A stretch of DNA of 64,000 nucleotides from Burkholderia ambifaria (GCF_001443045.1 NZ_LKPJ01000018.1:62001-126000), one strand, 5' to 3'; counted from the stretch's first letter, positions 55,009 to 64,000 are shown. Numbers and translations: made by a program. Notes: generated by a model not told the origin, from the letters alone.

Positions 55009-55866
55009 ATGACCGACATGACGCTTCCCACTACCGCCCTTCCGGCGACGACGCTCGAGGACGACGAGCGCGCCGCGCAACGCCGGCTGCGCCGCCGGCG
55101 CAACCTGATCGTCACGCTGCGGATCGCCGTGCTCGTCGTCGTGCTCGGCGGCTGGGAGCTCGCCGCACGGCTGAAGTGGATCGATCCGTTCTTCTTCTCG
55201 ATGCCGTCGCTGATCTTCGAGCAGATCCAGGACTGGTTCGTGAACGGCACGTCGCAGGGCCCGCTGCTCACGCAGGTATGGGTCACGCTCGAGGAAACCG
55301 CGATCGGCTTCCTGATCGGCTCCGTCGCCGGCGTGATCTGCGGGATCGTGCTCGGCCGCAACAAGCTGATGGCCGACGTGTTCGGCCTGTACATCCAGAT
55401 CGCGAACTCGATTCCGCGCGTGGTGCTCGGCTCGGTGTTCGTGATCGCGCTCGGCCTCGGGATGGCGTCGAAGATCGCGCTGGCCGTCGTGATGGTGTTC
55501 TTCGTCGTGTTCGGCAACGCGTTCCAGGGCGTGCGCGAAGCCGACCGCTACCTGATCGCGAACGCGCAGATCCTCGGCGCGTCGCGCCGGCAGATCACCA
55601 CGTCGGTCGTGATTCCGTCCGCGCTCAGCTGGATTCTCGCGAGCCTGCACGTGAGCTTCGGCTTCGCGCTGGTCGGTGCGGTCGTCGGCGAATTCCTGGG
55701 TTCCAAGCAGGGCATCGGCCTGCTAATCTCCACCGCCCAGGGCGCGTTCAACGCGAGCGGCGTGTTCGCGGCGATGATCGTGCTGGCCGTGGTCGCGCTG
55801 GCCGCCGACTACCTGCTGACCTGGGTCGAGAAGCGCTTGCTGAAGTGGCGCCCCGCCGCGTTCTGA
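55009..55866 (+). CDS. ABC transporter permease (SsuC/TauC type)
   Basis: A 285-residue inner-membrane permease of the BPD_transp_1 family with about six membrane segments (first near 29-48). The EAA loop is visible as EADRYLIANAQILGASRRQITTSVVIPSAL (about 178-207), the site that contacts the ATPase. ATG 55009 is used because AAGGA lies seven bases upstream; the frame extends to 54982 without such a site. It is the last gene of the ABC operon. Confidence 0.94.
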   Translation: MTDMTLPTTALPATTLEDDERAAQRRLRRRRNLIVTLRIAVLVVVLGGWELAARLKWIDPFFFSMPSLIFEQIQDWFVNGTSQGPLLTQVWVTLEETAIGFLIGSVAGVICGIVLGRNKLMADVFGLYIQIANSIPRVVLGSVFVIALGLGMASKIALAVVMVFFVVFGNAFQGVREADRYLIANAQILGASRRQITTSVVIPSALSWILASLHVSFGFALVGAVVGEFLGSKQGIGLLISTAQGAFNASGVFAAMIVLAVVALAADYLLTWVEKRLLKWRPAAF

Positions 55867-55909
55867 GCGCCCATAAACCTGTCGCTTCGCGCCAGGCCCC
55901 CCGAGGGGG

Positions 55910-55944
55910 TCAAGAAAACTTGGGGCGGCCCGGCGTTTTCTTGA
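55910..55944. repeat. inverted repeat between the ABC operon and the kinase gene
   Basis: Ten-bp perfect arms TCAAGAAAAC and GTTTTCTTGA around a GC-rich 15-base loop, preceded by the GC hairpin CCCCCCGAGGGGG at 55898-55909. I recall similar blocks recurring between genes in Burkholderia. It may end ABC operon transcription or be a REP-type element. Confidence 0.55.
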
Positions 55945-56019
55945 GAGCAGCGCACGCATCGGATGACACGCCCGAACCGCGCCGGTTGCCCCGGCGCGGT
56001 TCGGCATTGAGGAGACGGA

Positions 56020-57387
56020 ATGGCGCACAGCCTGCGCGGGCGGCTCTTGTGGTGGCTGCTGCTGCCGCTCGCGGCTTTCGTGCTGATCGCGGGCGCGATG
56101 TCGTACGACACCGCGCGGCGCACGGCCGGGCTCGTGCAGGACAGCGCGCTCGTCGCATCCGCGCGCACCATCGGCGAGGACGTCGAATGGCGCAACGGGC
56201 TGCCGGTCGCCGACGTGCCGCCGGCCGCGCTGGAAATCTTCGAGTCGCCGTCGGGCGATTCGGTGTTCTACAAGGTGATCGACGGCCACGACCGGCTGCT
56301 CGCGGGCAATCCCGCCCTCGCGGTGCCGGCGCAGCACGGCGTCGAGCCGACGCTGTACGACACGTCGCTCGACGGCGTGCCGCTGCGCGCGACCGCCTAC
56401 GATCGCCAGCTGTACGACGAGGGGCAGGTCGAGACGGTCACGGTGGTCGTCGCGAAGACGACGCGCTCGTATGACGCGATGGTCGCGACGATCTGGCGGC
56501 CGCAGCTCGTGCGCCTGTCGCTGATGCTGGTGCTCGCGATCGTGCTCGTCTATCTCGGCCTCACGCTCGAGCTGCGCCCGCTGATGAAGCTGAAGGACGA
56601 CGTTGCCGACCGCGGGCCGATGGAGCTGGAGCCGATCCGCCCGGAGCGGCTCCAGCACGAATTGCGGCCGATCGTCGACGCGATCAACCAGTGCATCGCG
56701 CGGCTGAATACGCACACGGCCACGCAGCGCCGCTTCATCGCCGACGCCGCGCACCAGCTGCGCACGCCGATCGCGGTGCTCGACACGCAGATCCAGTATG
56801 CGCGGCAGCGCGACCACGACGACCGCGAGCTCGCGGCCGTGCTCGACAGCATGCAGCGCAGCAGCCGCAAGATGGCCGACGTGACCGACAAGCTGCTGCT
56901 GCTCGCGCACGCGGAAGCGACGCCGTCGACGCTGCTCACGCATCGCGTCGATCTCGCCGCCGTCGTGTCGAGCGTGCTCGAGGAAACGATCGTGCTCGCG
57001 CAGCGGCGCGACATCGACCTCGGCGCCGATCTCGGCGAACGGCTCGACGTCGCGGGCAGCGACAGCCTGCTGACCGCGCTGGTGATGAACCTCGTCGACA
57101 ATGCGGTGCGCTACACGCAGCCGGGCGGCTGCGTGACGGTCTGCGCGCGGCGCGACGGCGACACGGTCGTGCTCGACGTGGTCGACAACGGCCCCGGCAT
57201 TCCGGCCGAAGCGCGGCCGCACGTGTTCAAGCGGTTCTACCGCGTGTCGGCCGACACCGAAGGCTCGGGCCTGGGCCTCGCGATCGTCCGCGAGATCGCG
57301 CAGGCGCACGGCGGCAGCGTGTCGCTCGCGCCGGGGTCCGGCAATCGCGGGATCGTCGTGACCGTGCGGCTGCCCGCCTATGATTGA
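56020..57387 (+). CDS. sensor histidine kinase (TctE-like, 2CSK_N type)
   Basis: A 455-residue inner-membrane kinase. TM1 is near residues 9-30 and TM2 near 163-185, flanking a 2CSK_N-like periplasmic domain (VFYKVIDGHDRLLAGNPAL). The dimerisation domain has FIADAAHQLRTPIAVL with His245, and the ATPase part has NLVDNAVRYTQPGG, VVDNGPGIP and GSGLGLAIV. TctE relatives sense tricarboxylates or other organic acids. It lies 15 bp before its response regulator and upstream of a porin gene, which resembles the TctDE-porin arrangement. Confidence 0.94.
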   Translation: MAHSLRGRLLWWLLLPLAAFVLIAGAMSYDTARRTAGLVQDSALVASARTIGEDVEWRNGLPVADVPPAALEIFESPSGDSVFYKVIDGHDRLLAGNPALAVPAQHGVEPTLYDTSLDGVPLRATAYDRQLYDEGQVETVTVVVAKTTRSYDAMVATIWRPQLVRLSLMLVLAIVLVYLGLTLELRPLMKLKDDVADRGPMELEPIRPERLQHELRPIVDAINQCIARLNTHTATQRRFIADAAHQLRTPIAVLDTQIQYARQRDHDDRELAAVLDSMQRSSRKMADVTDKLLLLAHAEATPSTLLTHRVDLAAVVSSVLEETIVLAQRRDIDLGADLGERLDVAGSDSLLTALVMNLVDNAVRYTQPGGCVTVCARRDGDTVVLDVVDNGPGIPAEARPHVFKRFYRVSADTEGSGLGLAIVREIAQAHGGSVSLAPGSGNRGIVVTVRLPAYD

Positions 57388-57402
57388 AGAGATGAAGTCG
57401 CC

Positions 57403-58080
57403 ATGAAACTCCTGCTCGTCGAAGACAACGCCGAACTCGCGCACTGGATCGTGAACCTGTTGCGCGGCGAGGATTTCGCGGTCGACTGCGTCGGCGACGG
57501 CGAGCGCGCGGACTCGGTCCTGAAGACCGAGCGCTACGATGCGGTGCTGCTCGACATGCGGCTGCCCGGCATCAGCGGCAAGGAAGTGCTCGCGCGGCTG
57601 CGGCGCCGCAACGACAACGTGCCGGTGCTGATGCTGACCGCGCACGGCTCGGTCGACGACAAGGTCGACTGCTTCGGCGCGGGCGCCGACGACTACGTGG
57701 TCAAGCCGTTCGAATCGCGCGAGCTGGTTGCGCGAATCCGCGCGCTGATCCGCCGGCAGGCCGGCGTCGGCACGACGCAACTCGTATGCGGCGATCTCGT
57801 CTATGCGTTCGGCACGCGCGAATTCCGCTGCGGCGACACGGTGCTCGCGCTGCGCCGCCGCGAGCATGCGATTCTCGAAACGCTGATGCTGCAGCAGAAC
57901 AAGACGGTGTCGAAGGCGCGGCTGATGGACAGCGTGTTCGCGCTCGACGACGAGCCGAGCGCGGATGCGATCGACATCTACATCCACCGGCTGCGCAAGC
58001 ATCTCGCGGGCAGCACGGCCGAGATCATCACGCTGCGCGGGCTCGGCTATATCCTGCGCGCGAAGGGCGTGCAGGCCTGA
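57403..58080 (+). CDS. OmpR-family response regulator (TctD-like)
   Basis: A 225-residue response regulator. The receiver has LLVEDNAELAHW, Asp51 (AVLLDMRLPG), Thr (LMLTAHGS) and Lys (VVKPFESREL). The winged helix (about 125-222) has LRRREHAILETLMLQQNK and ends LRGLGYILRAKG. It pairs with the kinase just upstream. The porin gene 273 bp downstream is a likely target. Confidence 0.95.
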   Translation: MKLLLVEDNAELAHWIVNLLRGEDFAVDCVGDGERADSVLKTERYDAVLLDMRLPGISGKEVLARLRRRNDNVPVLMLTAHGSVDDKVDCFGAGADDYVVKPFESRELVARIRALIRRQAGVGTTQLVCGDLVYAFGTREFRCGDTVLALRRREHAILETLMLQQNKTVSKARLMDSVFALDDEPSADAIDIYIHRLRKHLAGSTAEIITLRGLGYILRAKGVQA

Positions 58081-58353
58081 CGCCCCGTCCCTCCACATCA
58101 ATTCGTATAACGTAATGCGGGCAGGCTGAAGGTTGCCGTCCGGCTCGCATTCGACTGGCCGCCTGCCCGATTCTCGATTATTGCGCGTTCGGTGTTTTCA
58201 CCGATCCGATTCTTTCCTTAGGGAAAGCGGCGTGAAGGATTGCCCCCTCTACGATGCTACACGTCGGCCCTCTCGCTGTGGCCGGCAACATCCGGCATAC
58301 ATTACGTACTGCCAACGAACAGATTTCAATGCGGTAGCTCGGAGGAGAAGATC

Positions 58354-59484
58354 TTGAAACGAAAAACCCTTGCCCTTTCCATCGCGGCGGCAGGCCTGTG
58401 CGCCGGCACCCAGGCGCATGCGCAGTCGAGCGTGCAGCTGTACGGCCTGATGGACCTGAGCTTCCCGACCTACCGGACTCACGCCGACGCGAACGGCAAT
58501 CACGTGATCGGGATGGGCAACGAAGGCGAGCCGTGGTTCAGCGGCAGCCGCTGGGGCCTGAAAGGCGCTGAAGACATCGGCGGCGGCACGAAGATCATCT
58601 TCCGCCTCGAAAGCGAATACGTGGTTGCGAACGGCCAGATGGAAGACAACGGCCAGATCTTCGACCGCGACGCGTGGGTCGGCGTCGAGGACGAGCGCTT
58701 CGGCAAGCTGACGGCCGGCTTCCAGAACACGATCGCGCGCGATGCATCGGCGATCTACGGCGACGCGTACGGCTCCGCGAAGCTCACGACCGAGGAAGGC
58801 GGCTGGACCAATTCGAACAACTTCAAGCAGATGATCTTCTACGCGGCCGGCCCGACCGGCACGCGCTACAACAACGGCCTCGCGTGGAAGAAGCTGTTCA
58901 GCAACGGTATCTTCGCGAGCGCCGGCTACCAGTTCAGCAACTCGACCGCGTTCGCGACCGGTTCCGCATACCAGGTCGCGCTCGGCTACAACGGCGGACC
59001 GTTCGCCGTATCGGGCTTCTATAACCACGTAAACAACGGCGGCTTCACGAACCAGACGTTCTCGGTCGGCGGCAACTATGCGTTCAGCATCGTGCGCCTG
59101 AACGCCGGTTATTTCCGCTACAACGGCGACCAGGGCTCGCTCGGCCAGCGTCATGACGATTCGTGGACGGTGTCGATGAAGATCGCGCCGAAAGGCGCGC
59201 TCGACTACGAGCTCGGCTACCAGCAGATGCGGGTCAAGAACGCCGCGTACAACTCGGACGGCTTCGTCCCGAACGCGAACCTCGGCGCGTTCAGCCTGAC
59301 GAACGGCGTCGGCAACGGCTTCAAGGAAACGATCTACGGGTCGGTGTTCTATCACCTGAGCAAGCGCACCGAGCTGTACCTCGCCGGCGACTACATGAAG
59401 CTGCACGGCGGCTACACGGTGTCGTCGACGTTCGGCGCGAAGAACCAGCTCGAACTGACTTCGGGCATCCGCACGCGCTTCTGA
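58354..59484 (+). CDS. gram-negative trimeric porin (OmpC/Omp32 family)
   Basis: A 376-residue outer-membrane porin. The signal peptide LKRKTLALSIAAAGLCAGTQAHA is cleaved before QSSVQLYGLMDLS, the usual first strand of Burkholderia porins. Later motifs are SRWGLKGAEDIGGGTKIIFRLE, AWVGVEDERFGKLTAGFQN and a C-terminal Phe (GIRTRF) needed for outer-membrane assembly. The start is TTG at 58354 with GGAGGAG seven bases upstream. The upstream 273-bp gap has an inverted repeat TCGGTG-TTTT-CACCGA at 58188-58203 that may be regulatory. Confidence 0.95.
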   Translation: MKRKTLALSIAAAGLCAGTQAHAQSSVQLYGLMDLSFPTYRTHADANGNHVIGMGNEGEPWFSGSRWGLKGAEDIGGGTKIIFRLESEYVVANGQMEDNGQIFDRDAWVGVEDERFGKLTAGFQNTIARDASAIYGDAYGSAKLTTEEGGWTNSNNFKQMIFYAAGPTGTRYNNGLAWKKLFSNGIFASAGYQFSNSTAFATGSAYQVALGYNGGPFAVSGFYNHVNNGGFTNQTFSVGGNYAFSIVRLNAGYFRYNGDQGSLGQRHDDSWTVSMKIAPKGALDYELGYQQMRVKNAAYNSDGFVPNANLGAFSLTNGVGNGFKETIYGSVFYHLSKRTELYLAGDYMKLHGGYTVSSTFGAKNQLELTSGIRTRF

Positions 59485-59821
59485 CCGTGCGGCCGGGGCG
59501 CGCCGCGCCCCGCCGCTCCCTCCGTTCGGGACTCTCCATGCGGGCACGCCGGCACACCGCGCCGACCGTGCCCTTTTTTTCGTCGATTTGGACCCGCCCG
59601 GGATACCCGGAAAACGCCCGTGGGGCGCGTGCCGCGACAACCGGCCCGAAGCCGCTTGCGGCCCGTGGGGCGGGCGATCGCGGCCGATGCGCGCACGATC
59701 GCCTCACATCGGTGCTTGACCTGCGCCGACCGACTCGCTAGCGTTTCGGGTTTGCCCGGGTGGCCATTGCCGCCGGTGCCGTGAGTGCGCCCGACGTCCT
59801 GGCGCAAGCGGCCGGGCTCCG
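59485..59821. other. intergenic region, 337 bp, between the porin and type III R-M genes
   Basis: It holds the porin terminator and must hold the mod promoter. A GC hairpin GGGGCGCG/CGCGCCCC lies just after the porin stop. TTGACC at 59717-59722 with the GC-rich bases after it may be a weak -35. I see no other gene. Confidence 0.4.
59542..59580 (+). terminator. Rho-independent terminator of the porin gene
   Basis: Stem GGGCACG (59542-59548) with CGTGCCC (59567-59573), the loop holding an inner CGGC-GCCG pair, followed directly by seven T residues. Confidence 0.75.
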
Positions 59822-61840
59822 ATGGAAAAAACGATGCAGAAACTCGATGCGGCGAGCCCGCAGGCGATGTCGACGGATTTCACCGCCGACAACGTCGCGC
59901 GCCTGAAGGCGCTGTTCCCCGAACTCGTGACCGAAGGCCCGGACGGCGCGTCGGTCGACGTCGACGTGCTCAAGGCACTGGTCGGCGAGCGCACCGTCGG
60001 CGACGCCGACGAGCGCTACGGCTTCCACTGGCACGGCAAGCGCGGCGCGCGCCAGGCCGCGCTCACGCCGTCGACGGGCACGCTGCGTCCCTGCCCCGGC
60101 GACAGCGTCGCGTGGGACGACACGCGCCATCTCGTGATCGAGGGCGACAACCTCGACGTGATGAAGCTGCTGCACAAGAGCTATGCGGGCAAGGTGAAGC
60201 TCGTCTACATCGACCCGCCGTACAACACCGGCAGCGATTTCGTCTATCCGGACGACTTCAGCGACAGCATCCGCCACTACCTGGCGATGACGGGCCAGAC
60301 CGACGGCGGCGTGAAGCGCAGCACCAATACCGAGGCGAACGGCCGGTTCCACACCGACTGGCTGAACATGATGTATCCGCGCCTGAAGCTCGCGCACGCG
60401 CTGCTGTCCGACGAAGGGCTGATCGCCGTGCACATCGACGAGCACGAGGTGCATGCACTCGTGCTGATGCTGCGCGAGATCTTCGGCGAGGAGAACGAGC
60501 TCGGTGTCGCCGTGTGGGACAAGCGCAATCCGAAGGGCGATGCGCGCGGCGTCGCGTACCAGCACGAATCGCTGGTGCTGTTCGCGCGCAATGCCGAGAC
60601 GCTGCTCGAGCAGGCGCCGCTGAAGCGCCCGAAGCGCAACGCGCAGCGCATGCTCGATGCCGCGCACGACGCGGTGTACCGCAGCGGCAACGCAAAGGAC
60701 GCGCAGAAGGCATACCGCGCGTGGATGAAGGCGCAGACCAACCTGTCCGGCGGCGAGGTGATGTACGACCGGCTGTCGGCCGACGGGCGCGTGTATCGCC
60801 TCGTGTCGATGGCCTGGCCGAACAAGAAGAAGGCGCCGGAAGAGTATTTCACGCCGCTGATCCACCCGGTCACCGGCAAGCCGTGCGCGATGCCGGCGCG
60901 CGGCTGGCGCAACCCGCCCGCGACGATGCAGGCGCTGATCGAGCGCGGCCAGATCGAGTTCGGCGCGGACGAAACCACGCAGCCGCAGCGAATCTACTAC
61001 CTCGACGAGAACATGTACGAGAACGTGCCGTCGGTGTTGCCGTTCGCCGGCTCCGACGACGCGCTGCTCAAGACGCTCGGCATCCCGTTCGACCTGCCGA
61101 AGCCGGTCGATTTCGCGGCAGCCGTGATCGGCTGGTGCACGCGCGGCGACGACATCGTGCTCGACTGCTTCGCGGGCTCCGGCTCGACCGGCCACGCGGT
61201 AATGCAGGTGAACGCGACCGACGGCGGCGCGCGCCGCTACATCCTCGTGCAGCTGCCCGAGGCGCTCGACCGCCGCGACAAGACGCAGCTCGCGGCCGCC
61301 GATTTCTGCGCGAAGCTGAAGAAGCCGCTGACGCTCGCGGAAATCACGAAGGAACGCCTGCGCCGCACCGCGCAGCAGGTCGCGCGCGACTATCCGGAAA
61401 GCTATGGCGACCTCGGCTTCCGCGTGTACCGGCTCGACACGACCAACGTGATCGAGTGGGATCCGCGCCGCGACGACTTCGACCACGCGCTCTTCGCATC
61501 CGTCGAACACGTGAAGACCGGCCGCACCGAGGACGACCTGCTCGCCGAGCTGACGCTGAAGCTCGGCCTCGATCTGTGCACGCCGGTCGAGCATCACCAG
61601 GTTGGTGGCAAGACCGTGCACCTGATCGGCCGCTCGATCGTCGCGTGCTTCGATGCGCGCATTTCGCGCGACGACGCGGGCCCGCTCGCCGACGGCATCG
61701 TCGAGCTGCTCGATGCGACCGGCGCGACGCGCGACGTCACGTGCCTGTTCCGCGACAGCGGCTTCGTCGACGACGTCGCAAAGCTCAATCTCGCCGCGCT
61801 GCTCGAACAGCATGGCGTGAAGCGCGTGCGGAGCCTGTGA
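59822..61840 (+). CDS. mod: type III restriction-modification methyltransferase (Mod)
   Basis: A 672-residue DNA methyltransferase of the N6-adenine beta class. Motif IV is YIDPPYNTGSDFVYPDD near residues 129-145 (DPPY catalytic), and motif I, FAGSGSTGHAVMQV, follows near 455-468, the beta-class order. The central target-recognition region (about 220-400) is the part that varies between systems. Mod recognises an asymmetric site and methylates one strand; with Res it forms the EcoP15I-like complex. An internal Met (MQKLDAAS at 59834) is an alternative start. It touches res (TGATG overlap). Confidence 0.95.
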   Translation: MEKTMQKLDAASPQAMSTDFTADNVARLKALFPELVTEGPDGASVDVDVLKALVGERTVGDADERYGFHWHGKRGARQAALTPSTGTLRPCPGDSVAWDDTRHLVIEGDNLDVMKLLHKSYAGKVKLVYIDPPYNTGSDFVYPDDFSDSIRHYLAMTGQTDGGVKRSTNTEANGRFHTDWLNMMYPRLKLAHALLSDEGLIAVHIDEHEVHALVLMLREIFGEENELGVAVWDKRNPKGDARGVAYQHESLVLFARNAETLLEQAPLKRPKRNAQRMLDAAHDAVYRSGNAKDAQKAYRAWMKAQTNLSGGEVMYDRLSADGRVYRLVSMAWPNKKKAPEEYFTPLIHPVTGKPCAMPARGWRNPPATMQALIERGQIEFGADETTQPQRIYYLDENMYENVPSVLPFAGSDDALLKTLGIPFDLPKPVDFAAAVIGWCTRGDDIVLDCFAGSGSTGHAVMQVNATDGGARRYILVQLPEALDRRDKTQLAAADFCAKLKKPLTLAEITKERLRRTAQQVARDYPESYGDLGFRVYRLDTTNVIEWDPRRDDFDHALFASVEHVKTGRTEDDLLAELTLKLGLDLCTPVEHHQVGGKTVHLIGRSIVACFDARISRDDAGPLADGIVELLDATGATRDVTCLFRDSGFVDDVAKLNLAALLEQHGVKRVRSL

Positions 61841-64000
61841 TGCGGCTGCACTTCGAAGCGGACCTCGACTACCAGCGCGAGGCCATCGACGCCGTCTGCG
61901 ACCTGTTTCGCGGCCAGGAATCGTATCGCGGCGACTTCAGCGTGCTCGCCAACGCCGCGCCCGGCACGACGGCTGCGGCCCAAGGCTCGCTCGGCTTCGC
62001 GGTGTCGGAGCAAGGCGTCGGCAACCGGCTGTCGCTGACCGACGACGCGCTCGCGCGCAATCTCGCCGACGTGCAGCTGCGCGGCGGGCTGCCGCCGTCC
62101 GGCCTGCCCGGCTCGCGCGATTTCACCGTCGAGATGGAGACGGGCACCGGCAAGACCTACGTGTACCTGCGCACGATCTTCGAGCTGAACCGCCGCTACG
62201 GCTTCACGAAGTTCGTGATCGTCGTGCCGTCGATCGCGATCAAGGAAGGCGTGCACAAGACGCTCTCGATCACCGAGGATCATTTCCGCTCGCTGTATGC
62301 GGGCGTACCCTACGACTACTTCCTGTACGACTCCGCGAAGCTCGGCCAGGTGCGCCACTTCGCGGCGAGTGCGGCGATCCAGATCATGGTGATGACGGTT
62401 GCCGCGATCAACAAGAAAGAGATCAACAACCTCTACAAGGACAGCGAGAAGACCGGCGGCGAGAAGCCGATCGACCTGATCCGCGCGACGCGGCCGATCG
62501 TGATCGTCGACGAGCCGCAAAGCGTCGACGGCGGGCTCGAGGGGCGCGGTCGCGAAGCGCTCGCCGCGATGGCGCCGCTCTGCACGCTGCGCTATTCGGC
62601 GACGCACGTCGATCGTCACCACATGGTGTACCGGCTCGATGCGGTCGACGCGTACGAGCGCAAGCTCGTCAAGCAGATCGAGATCGCATCGGCGATCGTC
62701 GAGGATGCGCACAACAAGCCGTACGTGCGGCTCGTCGGCGTGTCGAACCGGCGCGGCGCGATCAGCGCGCGCATCGAGCTCGACGTCGCGACCGCGGCCG
62801 GCGTGAAGCGCCAGATCGTGTCGGCGACCGACGGCGACGATCTCGAACGCCTGACGAAGCGCGCGCTGTATGCCGGGCTGCGAGTCGGCGAAGTCCATGC
62901 GGTGAAGGGCGCCGAATACGTCGAGCTGCGTCATCCGGAAGGCGAGGCGTTCCTGTCGCTCGGCGAGGCGTTTGGCGACATCGACACGCTCGCCGTGCAG
63001 CGCGAGATGATCCGCCGCACGATCCGCGAGCATCTCGACAAGGAATTGCGCCTGGCCGAGCGCGGCGTGAAGGTGCTGTCGCTGTTCTTCGTCGATTCGG
63101 TCGAGCGTTACCGCCGCTACGACGAGAACGGGGTGCCCGTGAAGGGCGACTACGCGCTGATCTTCGAAGAGGAATATGCGCGTGCGGCGCGCGTGCCGGC
63201 CTACCGTGCGCTGTTCGACGGCGTCGACGTCGCGCTCGAGGTCGAGCGTGCGCACAACGGCTACTTCTCGATCGACCGCAAGGGTGGCTGGACCGACACG
63301 AGCGAGAGCAGCGCCGCGGCCCGCGAGAACGCGGAGCGCGCGTACGGGCTCATCATGCGCGAGAAGGAAGCGCTGCTGTCATTCGACACGCCGCTGAAGT
63401 TCATCTTCTCGCACTCGGCACTGAAGGAAGGCTGGGACAACCCGAACGTATTCCAGATCTGCACGCTGCGCGACATCCAGACCGAACGCGAGCGCCGCCA
63501 GACGCTCGGCCGCGGGCTGCGCCTCGCGGTCGACCAGGACGGCGAACGCGTACGCGATGCGGGCGTGAACACGCTCACCGTGATCGCGACCGAGCGCTAC
63601 GAGTCGTTCGCCGAGAACCTGCAGAAGGAAATCGAGGCCGATACGGGCATCCGCTTCGGGATCGTCGAGGAACACCAGTTCGCGGCGCTGCCGGTGCAGG
63701 AAGGCGACGGGCCCGCGCACGCGCTCGGCATCGAGCTGTCGCGCATCCTGTGGAACCACCTGCACGAGCAGGGCTACGTCGACGCGCAGGGCAAGGTGCT
63801 CGACCGGCTGAAGGATGTGCTGCGTCAAAGCGCGCTGGTGCTGCCGGATGCGTTCGAGATGCTGCGTGCGCCGATCGTCGCGACACTGCGCAAGCTGTCG
63901 GGCCGCTTCGCGGTGCGCAATGCGGACGAGCGCCGCGCGATCGCGCTGCGGCGTGATGCATCGGGCAAAGTTGTCGTGTTCGGTGACGACTTCCGCGCAC
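61840..64000 (+). CDS. res: type III restriction enzyme Res subunit (partial)
   Basis: At least 720 residues are visible and the frame is open at the window edge. ATG 61840 shares its A with the mod stop (TGATG). The superfamily 2 helicase core has Walker A METGTGKTY at residues 99-107 and DEPQ (Walker B) at 224-227. Later helicase parts include FIFSHSALKEGWDNPNVF near 525 and ERERRQTLGRGLRL near 548-561. The C-terminal PD-ExK nuclease domain should follow outside the window. Res translocates or slides after ATP hydrolysis and cleaves DNA with Mod. Confidence 0.95.
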   Translation, partial: MRLHFEADLDYQREAIDAVCDLFRGQESYRGDFSVLANAAPGTTAAAQGSLGFAVSEQGVGNRLSLTDDALARNLADVQLRGGLPPSGLPGSRDFTVEMETGTGKTYVYLRTIFELNRRYGFTKFVIVVPSIAIKEGVHKTLSITEDHFRSLYAGVPYDYFLYDSAKLGQVRHFAASAAIQIMVMTVAAINKKEINNLYKDSEKTGGEKPIDLIRATRPIVIVDEPQSVDGGLEGRGREALAAMAPLCTLRYSATHVDRHHMVYRLDAVDAYERKLVKQIEIASAIVEDAHNKPYVRLVGVSNRRGAISARIELDVATAAGVKRQIVSATDGDDLERLTKRALYAGLRVGEVHAVKGAEYVELRHPEGEAFLSLGEAFGDIDTLAVQREMIRRTIREHLDKELRLAERGVKVLSLFFVDSVERYRRYDENGVPVKGDYALIFEEEYARAARVPAYRALFDGVDVALEVERAHNGYFSIDRKGGWTDTSESSAAARENAERAYGLIMREKEALLSFDTPLKFIFSHSALKEGWDNPNVFQICTLRDIQTERERRQTLGRGLRLAVDQDGERVRDAGVNTLTVIATERYESFAENLQKEIEADTGIRFGIVEEHQFAALPVQEGDGPAHALGIELSRILWNHLHEQGYVDAQGKVLDRLKDVLRQSALVLPDAFEMLRAPIVATLRKLSGRFAVRNADERRAIALRRDASGKVVVFGDDFRA

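Noticed and set aside
59738-61813. A 691-codon open frame on the - strand opposite mod
   Set aside because: Shadow of mod, rich in Arg, Val and Glu, with no recognisable motif.

Overview
The window looks like a piece of a primary chromosome (chromosome 1) of a Burkholderia cepacia complex bacterium or close relative. The support is very high GC with strong third-position bias, a gsp cluster in the order D-E-F-(C inverted)-G-H-I-J-K-L-M-N, the fliLMNOPQR block, and typical Burkholderia families (DUF3717, COG0523, NMT1-type ABC transporter, gram-negative porins). The assignment is from remembered gene order and protein character, not from a database search.

Left part (1-15.5 kb), mostly core metabolism and regulation: the start of a LivG-type ABC ATPase, a GMC oxidoreductase and a divergent LysR regulator separated by four palindromic repeats, a CYTH protein, the phenylalanine hydroxylation module (Lrp/AsnC regulator divergent from phhA, then phhB), a DUF3717 protein, a TctDE-like two-component system, a SET-domain methyltransferase with a lysine tail, an Old Yellow Enzyme homologue, a glutamine amidotransferase, an unusual Cys-bearing MarR protein, a YbdK-type ligase and a CPA2 antiporter.

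At about 15.86-16.14 kb lies a gene-free segment with the architecture of a replication origin: an AT-rich stretch, a DnaA box matching E. coli R1, an IHF-like site at the same offset as in E. coli, and an R4-like box so that the box pair spans about 190 bp. Further DnaA-like boxes cluster at 12.86-13.06 kb. Genes to the right (from 18.5 kb) are mainly on the + strand, and genes just to the left are mainly on the - strand, as expected either side of an origin. Next to it are mnmC, an HU gene and a zinc-type COG0523 GTPase.

From 20.4 to 32.9 kb is a complete type II secretion cluster, preceded by a small lytic transglycosylase. From 32.9 to 39.8 kb are an outer-membrane efflux lipoprotein, a MarR regulator with a DHA2 pump (but no membrane-fusion gene), and a LysR regulator divergent from a CidA/LrgA-LrgB pair. 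The flagellar export/switch operon fliLMNOPQR runs from 40.0 to 44.5 kb.

An orphan type VI secretion effector island follows (44.5-52.8 kb, - strand): PAAR, VgrG with a transthyretin-like tail, an RHS protein with a 110-residue toxin tip, and a translationally coupled, AT-richer immunity gene. Downstream of it are decayed pieces of an older RHS tip and of a SymE-type toxin. No structural T6SS genes are present.

The right part (53-64 kb) holds a nitrate/sulfonate/thiamine-precursor type ABC transporter, a second TctDE-like two-component system followed by a porin, and a type III restriction-modification system (mod complete, res cut by the window edge).
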